Below, piece by piece: positions 7,073-13,047 of a stretch of 13,323 nt of DNA. The DNA lies in contig CAZBXB010000017.1 of the NCBI GenBank assembly GCA_964496075.1, positions 1-13,323 on the forward strand, written 5' to 3'. Made by a program: the position numbers and the translations under genes. The stretch comes from UBA1372 sp964496075. GTDB taxonomy: Bacteria; Patescibacteriota; Microgenomatia; UBA12405. Below the pieces are notes generated by a model, which was not told where the DNA came from, ran no database searches, and was given only the letters and a program-made list of their open reading frames with translations. Position 1 is the stretch's first letter. Each line of letters opens with the position of its first letter.

Positions 7073-8137
7073 ATGGATGAAAAAATAAGAAAGATAATAG
7101 AAACAGCAGTAGCTAATAAGGCTTCTGATATTCACTTGTCAGTAGGCATGACACCGAGAATTAGAGTTGATGGTGATTTGGTAAAGCTGACCGGTTTTGA
7201 AGATGTGGAAGATAGTCAGATGGAGGTGATGATCTATTCTCTTTTGGACGAAGATATTAAAAAAAGATTTTTGGTAGATAAAGAGGTAGATTTTTCACTT
7301 CAAATAGGAGAAAACAGATTTAGGATTAATGCTTATTTCAAAAAGGGTGTACCGGCTTTAGCTTTAAGAATAATTCCGATAAAAATACCGGAACTGGAGA
7401 GTCTGAATTTACCTGATTTATTGCGCAATTTCATTGGTTTACAACAGGGTTTTATATTGGTAACTGGTCCAACCGGACAAGGTAAGTCAACTACAGTGGC
7501 GGCTATGTTAAATGAGATTAATAAAGCCAGAGATGTGCATATAGTGACAGTTGAAGATCCAATAGAATATGTACTTAAAAGTGACAGGGCCATAGTGTCT
7601 CAGAGGGAAGTAGGAGGTGATACTAATACTTTTGCCAGGGCGTTACGGTCTTGCTTGAGACAGGATCCGGATGTGGTGTATGTGGGAGAAATGAGGGATC
7701 TGGAAACCATATCAACGGCGCTAACAGTGGCAGAAACAGGACATTTGGTCTTCTCGACTCTACATACAAATTCGGCAGCCCAAACAATTGACAGAATTAT
7801 TGATGTCTTTCCTGAAGAAGATAAGGCTCAGGTTAGATTGCAATTGGCTAGTGTCATAACGGCAATAATTTCGCAAAGATTATTACCTTCGGTGGACGGA
7901 GGCAGGATACCGGCGGTTGAGATATTGGTAGCCAACAATGCTGTTAAAAACTCAATTCGCGAGTCTAAGACTCATATGATTGACAACATAATCCAGACTA
8001 ATTCAGATATGGGTATGATGACTTTGGAAATGTCTTTGGCAAAACTGGTAAGTTTGGGAAAAATTGATAAAGCGACAGCTTTAAATTATGCACTTAGACC
8101 TTCAGAGTTGGAGGCAAGATTGAGGAAACAGATATGA
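7073..8137 (+). CDS. pilT: Type IV pilus retraction ATPase PilT
   Basis: PilT is the cytoplasmic hexamer that depolymerises the pilus, giving retraction, twitching and DNA uptake. The N-terminal PAS-like part starts with the family sequence ASDIHLSVG (17-25). The motor has Walker A GPTGQGKST (132-140, Lys138), the Asp box TVEDPIEY (159-166), Walker B RQDPDVVYVGEMRD (196-209, Glu206) and the His box GHLVFSTLHTN (223-233). DVFPEED (244-250) is a PilT hallmark. The AIRNLIRE retraction motif is represented by VKNSIRESKTH (291-301), diverged at the first residues. No tetracysteine is present, which separates it from PilB. The 354-residue length is normal. Its presence implies retractable rather than static pili. 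The ATG at 7073 is chosen because the ATG at 7065 is out of frame and opens only seven codons. Confidence 0.96.
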   Translation: MDEKIRKIIETAVANKASDIHLSVGMTPRIRVDGDLVKLTGFEDVEDSQMEVMIYSLLDEDIKKRFLVDKEVDFSLQIGENRFRINAYFKKGVPALALRIIPIKIPELESLNLPDLLRNFIGLQQGFILVTGPTGQGKSTTVAAMLNEINKARDVHIVTVEDPIEYVLKSDRAIVSQREVGGDTNTFARALRSCLRQDPDVVYVGEMRDLETISTALTVAETGHLVFSTLHTNSAAQTIDRIIDVFPEEDKAQVRLQLASVITAIISQRLLPSVDGGRIPAVEILVANNAVKNSIRESKTHMIDNIIQTNSDMGMMTLEMSLAKLVSLGKIDKATALNYALRPSELEARLRKQI

Positions 8138-8144
8138 TATCGAA

Positions 8145-8172
8145 TTTTCAATTTTCAATTTTCAATTTTCGA
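8145..8172 (+). repeat. Four-unit heptanucleotide array between pilT and pilC
   Basis: TTTTCAA occurs at 8145, 8152 and 8159, followed by TTTTCGA at 8166. The array occupies nearly the whole 37-nt gap, ending two bases before the pilC ATG. Unlike the pilT array it contains no convincing -10, so pilC is probably co-transcribed with pilT. Confidence 0.8.
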
Positions 8173-8174
8173 AA

Positions 8175-9389
8175 ATGAAAAAATATAATTATCGGGTCAA
8201 AGATTGGAACGGTAAGGCTAGTAAGGGGGTGGTTGAAGCCAATAGCGTAGCTGAAGCGGTTGAGTCAATCAGGGCTAGTGGCTTTGTGCCATTGAGGGTC
8301 TATGAATACCAAAAAGGGATTTTTTCAAAAATGCAATCGACAATATTTTCTGGCGTTTCAAAAAAACAGATTAGTAACTTTACCAGACAGTTGGCCACTA
8401 TGATGACGGCTGGTTTACCAATGACAGACTCATTATCGCTTTTAAAAGAGCAATCAGAGAAACAAACAGGGCTTGGAGAAATATTGGAGGACGTGTTGGC
8501 TAAAATTAGGGCAGGCAGTTCGTTGGCAGATGCTTTGAAAAAGTATGAGAAAAATTTTGGTAAAGCTTATATAGCATCGGTGGCAGCTGGTGAGGAGGGA
8601 GGGGTATTGGAAAACATTTTGACTAAGATGGCGGACAATATGGAAGTAGAAAATGAATTTAAAGGTAAAGTTAAGGGAGCTATGATTTATCCGGCTATAG
8701 TGGTCATTGGTATGGTAATAGTGTCAATTATTATGATGATGTTTGTGATTCCAAAATTAGCAATTTTGTATGATGATTTTGGAGCGGAAATGCCAATAAT
8801 CACTCGGATATTGATGACAATATCTGACATAACGGTTAAGTTGTGGTTTTTATTGCCACTGATACCGTTTGGATTGATAGTAGCGTTTACTGTTGGTAAG
8901 ACAAGTGCTGCTTTTAGATTAAAAAGAGACAGTCTTATGTTAAAAATACCGCTTTGGGGTGATCTACTTAAAAAGACGACAATTGCCAATAGCGGTAGAA
9001 CTTTATCAATGCTGTTGACAGCCGGAATTGCTTTTAACGATGCGCTAACAATTGTGTCTGATGTGGCCGGTAATGAAGCATATAGGGTGGCTTATCTTAA
9101 AATTCGAGACAGGGTGGAGAAAGGCTTTTCAATATCCGATTCTTTTGCGGAACATCAAGATATATTTTTCCCAATAGTACATCAAATGGTAACTACCGGT
9201 GAGGAGACAGGCAAGCTTGATGAAGTATTGATGAAGGTAGCTAACTACTTTGCAACTGAATCTGAACAGGGGGTAAAAGCATTGACGTCGGCCATTGAAC
9301 CATTGATTATTATTGTTTTGGGAATTGGAGTGGGTTTTTTGGTGGTGGCCATAATAATGCCTATCTATGACTTGACTTCTCAATTTTAA
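8175..9389 (+). CDS. pilC: Type IV pilus inner-membrane platform protein PilC (GspF family)
   Basis: PilC is the membrane platform that couples the PilB and PilT motors to pilin insertion and removal. It has two homologous GspF domains. The first starts near FTRQLATMMTAGLPM (69-83) and includes GEEGGVLENIL (139-149). The second starts near GRTLSMLLTAGIAF (274-287) and includes TGEETGKLDEVL (341-352). Hydrophobic segments at about 171-193, 222-242 and 372-396 give the usual three membrane helices. The N-terminal stretch YNYRVKDWNGKASKGVVEA (4-22) is the standard PilC opening. Length (404) is typical. The stop TAA overlaps the first A of an ATG at 9389 (TAATG), an alternative start of the next gene. 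No Shine-Dalgarno sequence precedes the ATG. Confidence 0.95.
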   Translation: MKKYNYRVKDWNGKASKGVVEANSVAEAVESIRASGFVPLRVYEYQKGIFSKMQSTIFSGVSKKQISNFTRQLATMMTAGLPMTDSLSLLKEQSEKQTGLGEILEDVLAKIRAGSSLADALKKYEKNFGKAYIASVAAGEEGGVLENILTKMADNMEVENEFKGKVKGAMIYPAIVVIGMVIVSIIMMMFVIPKLAILYDDFGAEMPIITRILMTISDITVKLWFLLPLIPFGLIVAFTVGKTSAAFRLKRDSLMLKIPLWGDLLKKTTIANSGRTLSMLLTAGIAFNDALTIVSDVAGNEAYRVAYLKIRDRVEKGFSISDSFAEHQDIFFPIVHQMVTTGEETGKLDEVLMKVANYFATESEQGVKALTSAIEPLIIIVLGIGVGFLVVAIIMPIYDLTSQF

Positions 9390-9436
9390 TGGCCAATAAT
9401 GATGTTATACAATATTATTATTTTAAGATTTTGAAA

Positions 9437-10090
9437 ATGAATAAAAGAAAAATAAATGCTTTTACCTTGGTAGAACTTTTAATAGTTATTGCGCTTATTG
9501 GAATTTTGGCAGTAGCCGTATTGGCAACCATCAACCCAATTGAGCAGGCCAATAAGGCAAGAGATGCTAAGTTTAAAAACGACGCGGCTGAAGTATTGGG
9601 AGCTTATGAGAGGTATTACATAGGTCAAGAAGATTATCCTTGGAACCTTTCTGGAGTAGGAGCGACGGTGCCTTTTGGCACAGAAATGGCGATAGGTAGC
9701 ACTGATCCTTTATTTGGTGTAAAGGGCGTTGGTAGTTCAGGTGGAGTTTTGATCGTTACCTCTGAATTGAAGTCGGCCTTCATGGGTAAGGAGCCCTTTT
9801 CGAACGACCTGGATAGTGTAGATATACTTTATACATATCATAATGGAGGTGACTCAACTTATGTTTGTTTTGTGCCAAAAGCCAATGCTAATAGAACCGG
9901 TAATGTAGGAGCTAATTTAAAATGTTTGACTTTGGCAAGTGGATCTGGGGCTGATATAGCTGATTTGAACGAAGGTGATTGTGCGGAAGTGGCAGACTGG
10001 AACGTAGCTGCAAATTTATTGCCTGATATTACACGGGCTAACTTGTTGTGTGTACCAGAAGGAGATGTGGAGAACATAGCTGCTCCTTAA
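9437..10090 (+). CDS. Type IV prepilin 1 (possible major pilin)
   Basis: The 217-residue product has the class III signal MNKRKINA followed by FTLVE, with PilD cleavage expected after Ala8 and the conserved Glu at mature position 5. Ala at -1 is less usual than Gly, which the other five pilins have. A hydrophobic helix (9-31) continues into INPIEQANKARDAKFKND, then an amphipathic helix (46-62) and a globular domain rich in Gly, Ser and Asp. It has four cysteines (144, 163, 182, 205), an even number suited to two disulfides. An in-frame ATG at 9389 overlapping the pilC stop would add 16 residues; 9437 is preferred because it gives a normal leader and TAAGAT (9424-9429) lies 7 nt before it. It is the first pilin, next to the motor genes and followed by a terminator, so it may be the abundant subunit; this is inference. 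Confidence 0.88.
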   Translation: MNKRKINAFTLVELLIVIALIGILAVAVLATINPIEQANKARDAKFKNDAAEVLGAYERYYIGQEDYPWNLSGVGATVPFGTEMAIGSTDPLFGVKGVGSSGGVLIVTSELKSAFMGKEPFSNDLDSVDILYTYHNGGDSTYVCFVPKANANRTGNVGANLKCLTLASGSGADIADLNEGDCAEVADWNVAANLLPDITRANLLCVPEGDVENIAAP

Positions 10091-10106
10091 GTTGACTGTA
10101 TGGATT

Positions 10107-10170
10107 GTAGCCCCCCGACTAAGTCGGGGGGTTTTTGGTTCAAGACGGGTTTGATAAATCAAACCCCTAC
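10107..10170. repeat. Pair of inverted REP-like hairpins (BIME-like unit)
   Basis: The segment starts with GTAG on the plus strand (10107-10110) and ends with its complement CTAC (10167-10170). After the first GTAG comes a hairpin with arms CCCCCCGAC and GTCGGGGGG. Before the terminal CTAC comes a second, with arms GGGTTTGAT (10147-10155) and ATCAAACCC (10158-10166). A GTAG or GGAG tetranucleotide followed by an imperfect palindrome is the form of REP sequences mobilised by TnpA-REP (RAYT) transposases, and two inverted REPs form a BIME. The stems here differ from each other. No transposase gene is in the window. Confidence 0.5.
10111..10135 (+). terminator. Rho-independent terminator after prepilin 1
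   Basis: A GC-rich hairpin with 9-bp arms CCCCCCGAC (10111-10119) and GTCGGGGGG (10123-10131) and a TAA loop is followed directly by five T residues. It stands 20 nt after the prepilin 1 stop codon and should end the pilB-pilT-pilC-pilin transcript. It is the strongest hairpin in the window and coincides with half of the REP-like pair. Confidence 0.85.
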
Positions 10171-10178
10171 AAATAATA

Positions 10179-10184
10179 TAGAAT
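10179..10184 (+). promoter_or_regulatory. -10 box directly upstream of pilD (leaderless type)
   Basis: TAGAAT (five of six) ends 5 nt before the pilD ATG at 10190. The same hexamer with the same 5-nt spacing precedes prepilin 4b at 12613. No convincing -35 is seen. Since pilD follows a strong terminator, it needs its own promoter. Confidence 0.42.
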
Positions 10185-10189
10185 AATAA

Positions 10190-11020
10190 ATGGATATCGT
10201 AGTTAGTTTATTTTTGTTTTTGACAGGGTTGACGATTGGTAGTTTTATCAATGCTCAGGTATATAGATTGGCGGTAAGATATAAACTTATTAAAAATTTT
10301 CAATTTTCAAAATCCAATTTTCAAAAAAAAAGATCTTTTTGTGATGGCTGTGGCAAGCAATTAGCTTGGTGGGAGAATATACCGGTAGTCAGTTGGTTAT
10401 TTTTGGGAGGTAAAAGTAAATGTTGTCACGAAAAATTATCTATCCTCTACCCTATTGTGGAGCTAGCGACAGGAATACTTTTTTTGGAAACTCTAAATCC
10501 TAAACTCGAAATACTAAACAATTTCCAAATTCAAAATTTCAATTTCCAAAATATAATATTGTTGGTGGTGGTATTGGCGATAATTGGGTTTTTGATGTTT
10601 AGTTTGGTGTTTGATTTAAGGTATATGATATTACCGGACTTTTCGACTATAGTACTAGTGGGATTGGCGCTAGTTTATAACTGGCTTGGAGCTAGTATAA
10701 ATATTAATAATATTGTAATGGCGGTAGGTTTGTTTATGTTTTTCGGCTTTCTACACTTGGTAACAAAGGGCAAAGGTATGGGTTTTGGTGATGTTAAGTT
10801 GGTATTTTTTATTGGTTTATTTTTGGGTTGGCCCGGGTCGATTGTGGCCATGTATTTGGCCTTTATAATTGGCGCAATAGTGGCTATAGGATTGATGATG
10901 TTTGGTGGATATGGTAAAAAGAGCCTGCTTCCCTTTGGTCCGTTTTTAATATTAGGAACAGTGATGGCCTGGTGGTGGACAGATACTATTTGGAAGATTT
11001 GGTTAAGTGTCTTATACTGA
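10190..11020 (+). CDS. pilD: Prepilin peptidase PilD (A24 family) with repeat-encoded loop insertions
   Basis: PilD cleaves prepilin leaders at the membrane and usually N-methylates the new terminus. The catalytic aspartates are Asp142 in FDLRYMILPD and Asp201 in GMGFGDVKL, the standard GxGD-type pair. The N-terminal SFINAQVYRL (18-27) is normal. The zinc region has CDGC (C51, C54) and then adjacent Cys78-Cys79 before HEKLSILYPIVE (80-91), where family members have CxxC, so the metal site is altered. Several hydrophobic segments span the rest. Two loops are written by 7-nt repeat arrays: about residues 35-47 in the first cytoplasmic loop, and about 101-120 between the YPIVE region and the next membrane helix. 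The 276-residue length is usual. It is bracketed by pilin genes, its expected substrates. Confidence 0.94.
   Translation: MDIVVSLFLFLTGLTIGSFINAQVYRLAVRYKLIKNFQFSKSNFQKKRSFCDGCGKQLAWWENIPVVSWLFLGGKSKCCHEKLSILYPIVELATGILFLETLNPKLEILNNFQIQNFNFQNIILLVVVLAIIGFLMFSLVFDLRYMILPDFSTIVLVGLALVYNWLGASININNIVMAVGLFMFFGFLHLVTKGKGMGFGDVKLVFFIGLFLGWPGSIVAMYLAFIIGAIVAIGLMMFGGYGKKSLLPFGPFLILGTVMAWWWTDTIWKIWLSVLY
10297..10324 (+). repeat. Heptanucleotide array inside the pilD coding region (first)
   Basis: Within the pilD frame TTTTCAA occurs at 10297 and 10304, a degenerate AATCCAA at 10311, and TTTTCAA at 10318. The 16-nt string AATTTTCAATTTTCAA is identical to part of the pilT-pilC array. It encodes an Asn/Phe/Gln/Lys/Ser-rich stretch in the loop just before the CxxC motif. 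Confidence 0.75.
10491..10546 (+). repeat. Heptanucleotide array inside the pilD coding region (second)
   Basis: Eight 7-nt units run in register: CTCTAAA (10491), TCCTAAA (10498), CTCGAAA (10505), TACTAAA (10512), then CAATTTC (10519), CAAATTC (10526), AAAATTT (10533) and CAATTTC (10540). This repeats the order of the intergenic array at 4531-4586. It is translated as a Leu/Asn/Phe/Gln-rich linker at about residues 101-120 of PilD, between conserved parts of the enzyme. Confidence 0.78.
10990..11018 (+). promoter_or_regulatory. Promoter of prepilin 2, inside the end of pilD
   Basis: TTGGAA (10990-10995, four of six) and TATACT (11013-11018, five of six) are 17 bp apart. The -10 ends 6 nt before the ATG at 11025. 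It overlaps the last codons of pilD and supports both the chosen start and leaderless transcription. Confidence 0.5.
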
Positions 11021-11024
11021 AATA

Positions 11025-11684
11025 ATGCACGAGAAAAATAAAGGAGTGACTTTAGTAGAATTGCTTTTAGTAATGGCTATCATAGTCGTTTTGGCGACGA
11101 TGATGACTGGGGCTATTAATCCAATAGCTTTGGTAGGTAGAGCCAATGATTCAAAAAGAAAAAAAGATTTGGGTAGAATTAGAGTATCTTTTGAAGATTA
11201 TTATAACGATAAGGGTTGTTATCCAAACCAGAATAAAATTGCTGAGTTGTCAGATAGCGATAACTGTAGCTCTGGTATGTTTTCGCCTTGGTTGAACTCT
11301 TGGCCGTGCGATCCTGAAACTAAACAACCGTATTATGTCTATACTGAAGATTCGGATTGTCCTGATTGGTTTAAGGTGATTACAAATTTGGGAAACGAGA
11401 ATGACACGGACATTCCTGAGGGTTGGTATGATAATGATGAATATTATAGGATTGCTCAAGGGGCGTTGACGGTTAATGATGCCAATTATGGAACATCTAG
11501 TACCAATGTTAACTGGTACGACTATGATTTAGGCGAGTGTGACGATGAATGTAGAGTACACGATGTAATTAATGAAGGGTCTTGCGGTGCGCCGCCATAT
11601 GGCGGTTGTGTGGCCGGTGATGGTAGGTGGTGTTATATTGATAGCGAGTGTGCATCTGGTTGTAGAGTTGAAAGTTGTCCTTAG
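11025..11684 (+). CDS. Type IV prepilin 2, cysteine-rich
   Basis: The 219-residue product has leader MHEKNKG followed by VTLVE, giving PilD cleavage after Gly7, Val at +1 and Glu at +5. The hydrophobic helix (8-32) is followed by INPIALVGRANDSKRKKD, related to prepilin 1. The extracellular part is acidic and has twelve cysteines (65, 81, 95, 112, 172, 176, 187, 195, 203, 209, 213, 218). Eight lie in the last 48 residues, spaced C-x3-C-x10-C-x7-C-x7-C-x5-C-x3-C-x4-C. This tail looks like a small disulfide-rich knot added to a normal pilin-like domain; an adhesive or tip role is a guess. An in-frame ATG at 11007 inside pilD would spoil the leader, so 11025 is chosen, 4 nt after the pilD stop and 6 nt after a -10 box. 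Confidence 0.88.
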   Translation: MHEKNKGVTLVELLLVMAIIVVLATMMTGAINPIALVGRANDSKRKKDLGRIRVSFEDYYNDKGCYPNQNKIAELSDSDNCSSGMFSPWLNSWPCDPETKQPYYVYTEDSDCPDWFKVITNLGNENDTDIPEGWYDNDEYYRIAQGALTVNDANYGTSSTNVNWYDYDLGECDDECRVHDVINEGSCGAPPYGGCVAGDGRWCYIDSECASGCRVESCP

Positions 11685-11703
11685 TGATAATTAAGGTTAT
11701 TAT
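11675..11703 (+). promoter_or_regulatory. Promoter of prepilin 3
   Basis: TTGTCC (11675-11680, four of six) and TATTAT (11698-11703, four of six) are 17 bp apart. The -10 ends 8 nt before the ATG at 11712. It begins inside the last codons of prepilin 2. Confidence 0.38.
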
Positions 11704-11711
11704 TTAAGTAG

Positions 11712-12191
11712 ATGAAGAAGACGGGTTTTACTTTAATAGAGCTTTTGGTGGTGATTACTATTATTTCCATATTGACGATTATTGCCGTATCTCAATTTAA
11801 TACAGCTAAAATAAAAGCCAGAGATACTCAGAGGAAAGCTGATTTGGATTCGGTGTCAAAAGCGGTTAATATGTACTATGCAGATTATGGTGAGTTTCCT
11901 GTGCAAGCTATGGTAGGCTGGGGTGGTGAATTTAAAGATGTTGATTATTATTATATGAAGGTAGTACCAGAAGAAAATAGGGCTGATTTTGATCAGTATT
12001 GCTATTTACCAAACGATGATTTTTCTTCTTATGTAATTTTTGGCAATATGGAGGGAGTGGGTATGACTACAGGTGATTTTTCAATTACAGGTGGAGCATG
12101 TGGTATTAATAATGATGAATATAACTTTAGTTTGGTGGCACCAAATGAAAGCGTTACAAGTTTTTGTTTATCGCATGCAAACTGCAACTAA
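11712..12191 (+). CDS. Type IV prepilin 3
   Basis: The 159-residue product has leader MKKTG followed by FTLIE, with PilD cleavage after Gly5 and Glu at mature position 5. The hydrophobic helix covers about 6-27, then comes the polar FNTAKIKARDTQRKADL (29-45) and an amphipathic helix reaching MYYADYGEFP (54-63). The globular domain is Gly/Asp/Tyr-rich with four cysteines (97, 130, 152, 158), the last two close to the C-terminus as in pilin disulfide loops. It is a minor or alternative pilin of the GspG/PilE family. It follows prepilin 2 by 27 nt, and its end overlaps the start of the next pilin by 17 nt in another frame, suggesting translational coupling. Confidence 0.9.
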   Translation: MKKTGFTLIELLVVITIISILTIIAVSQFNTAKIKARDTQRKADLDSVSKAVNMYYADYGEFPVQAMVGWGGEFKDVDYYYMKVVPEENRADFDQYCYLPNDDFSSYVIFGNMEGVGMTTGDFSITGGACGINNDEYNFSLVAPNESVTSFCLSHANCN

Positions 12192-12588
12192 AAACAAAGG
12201 ATTTAGTTTAATAGAGCTATTGGTAGTTATGTTTATTATTGGTATTTTGACTAGTGTGCTTTTGCCAAACTTGATGAGTGCCAGGCAAAAAGCTAAAGAT
12301 GCTCAAAAAATCAGTGATGTTAATGCCATAAAAGACGCTTTAAGACTTTATTATAATGATACTCAGGTTTATCCGGCAAGCAAGGCGGCTGCGTTAGCTG
12401 TGTTACCAACTTATATGCCGGCAGCAGTAGATGTGGGATTTACCTATTATAGCCCGAGTCCAGGGTTTGATTCATTTAAGATAACTTTTGGCCTAGAGTC
12501 AAAAGCAGGTGACGAAGACGAGAGTTCACAGCAAAAATGTGGTATATCACCAACCGTTGATGGAGTGTTTGCGGTGTGTGCCAATTAA
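12175..12588 (+). CDS. Type IV prepilin 4
   Basis: The 137-residue product has leader MQTATKNKG followed by FSLIE, with cleavage after Gly9 and Glu at +5. The hydrophobic helix (10-32) leads to MSARQKAKDAQKISDVNAIKDAL (34-56). It has a short globular part, with two cysteines (122, 135) defining a C-terminal D-region-like loop. The reading frame is open upstream to 12073, but an ATG there would put 43 residues before the cleavage site; the ATG at 12175 gives a normal leader. The start lies inside the last codons of prepilin 3 (17-nt overlap). I see no promoter or Shine-Dalgarno sequence, so coupled translation with prepilin 3 is likely. Confidence 0.9.
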   Translation: MQTATKNKGFSLIELLVVMFIIGILTSVLLPNLMSARQKAKDAQKISDVNAIKDALRLYYNDTQVYPASKAAALAVLPTYMPAAVDVGFTYYSPSPGFDSFKITFGLESKAGDEDESSQQKCGISPTVDGVFAVCAN

Positions 12589-12601
12589 TATTAAAAAAGT
12601 G

Positions 12602-12607
12602 TAGAAT
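12602..12607 (+). promoter_or_regulatory. -10 box directly upstream of prepilin 5
   Basis: TAGAAT (five of six) ends 5 nt before the ATG at 12613, the same hexamer and spacing as before pilD. No clear -35 is visible. Confidence 0.4.
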
Positions 12608-12612
12608 AAAAT

Positions 12613-13047
12613 ATGAAACAAAAAAGAGGCTTTACACTATTTGAACTGTTAGTTAGTATTTCGATTATTGGTATTTTAATTGCAATTTCATCAGTATCTT
12701 TTTCAGCAGCCCAAAAAAAAGCTAGAGATGCCAGAAGATTGGAAGATATGAGTTCTGTGTCTAAGGCGGCAGAATCTTATTATTCACTGTCTAATTATGT
12801 TTATCCTCCTTCTGGAGTAGCCGGTGGCTCTTGGACAGTTGGTACTGAAACTTTGTTGGTGTTTCCTAGTGATCCAAAAAGTAGTGTTAGTCCTTATGGT
12901 TATATTTATCGGATTAATGTACCAGTTACTGGTGGTTATTGTGCTTGTGCTTATATGGAAAATGCGGCAAATGCGAATTCTACTAATAGTTCATGTAATT
13001 TTGTTGCTGGTGTTAAGACTCATTATTGTGTTAGAAATCAACAATGA
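12613..13047 (+). CDS. Type IV prepilin 5
   Basis: The 144-residue product has leader MKQKRG followed by FTLFE, with cleavage after Gly6 and Glu at +5. The hydrophobic helix (7-30) continues into FSAAQKKARDARRLEDMSSVSKA (30-52). The globular part is Ser/Gly/Tyr-rich with a WPxDP-like loop (VFPSDPKS, 83-90) and four cysteines (110, 112, 128, 139), all in the last 35 residues. It follows prepilin 4 by 24 nt. Its TGA stop overlaps the ATG of the next pilin (ATGA at 13044-13047), indicating translational coupling. Confidence 0.9.
   Translation: MKQKRGFTLFELLVSISIIGILIAISSVSFSAAQKKARDARRLEDMSSVSKAAESYYSLSNYVYPPSGVAGGSWTVGTETLLVFPSDPKSSVSPYGYIYRINVPVTGGYCACAYMENAANANSTNSSCNFVAGVKTHYCVRNQQ

Noticed and set aside
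7065..7088. Seven-codon mini-ORF (ATG at 7065) overlapping the pilT start
   Set aside because: Its ATG overlaps the predicted -10 box, so the transcript would start after it; it is probably a chance product of the repeat.
4531..10546. Repeat arrays considered as CRISPR
   Set aside because: Units are contiguous 7-nt repeats without spacers, and no cas gene is present.
11679..11703. Weak hairpin after prepilin 2 (CCTTA/TAAGG with an 8-nt loop followed by T-rich sequence)
   Set aside because: Only five AT/GC-mixed base pairs and an interrupted T-run, too weak for a terminator; it overlaps the proposed prepilin 3 promoter.
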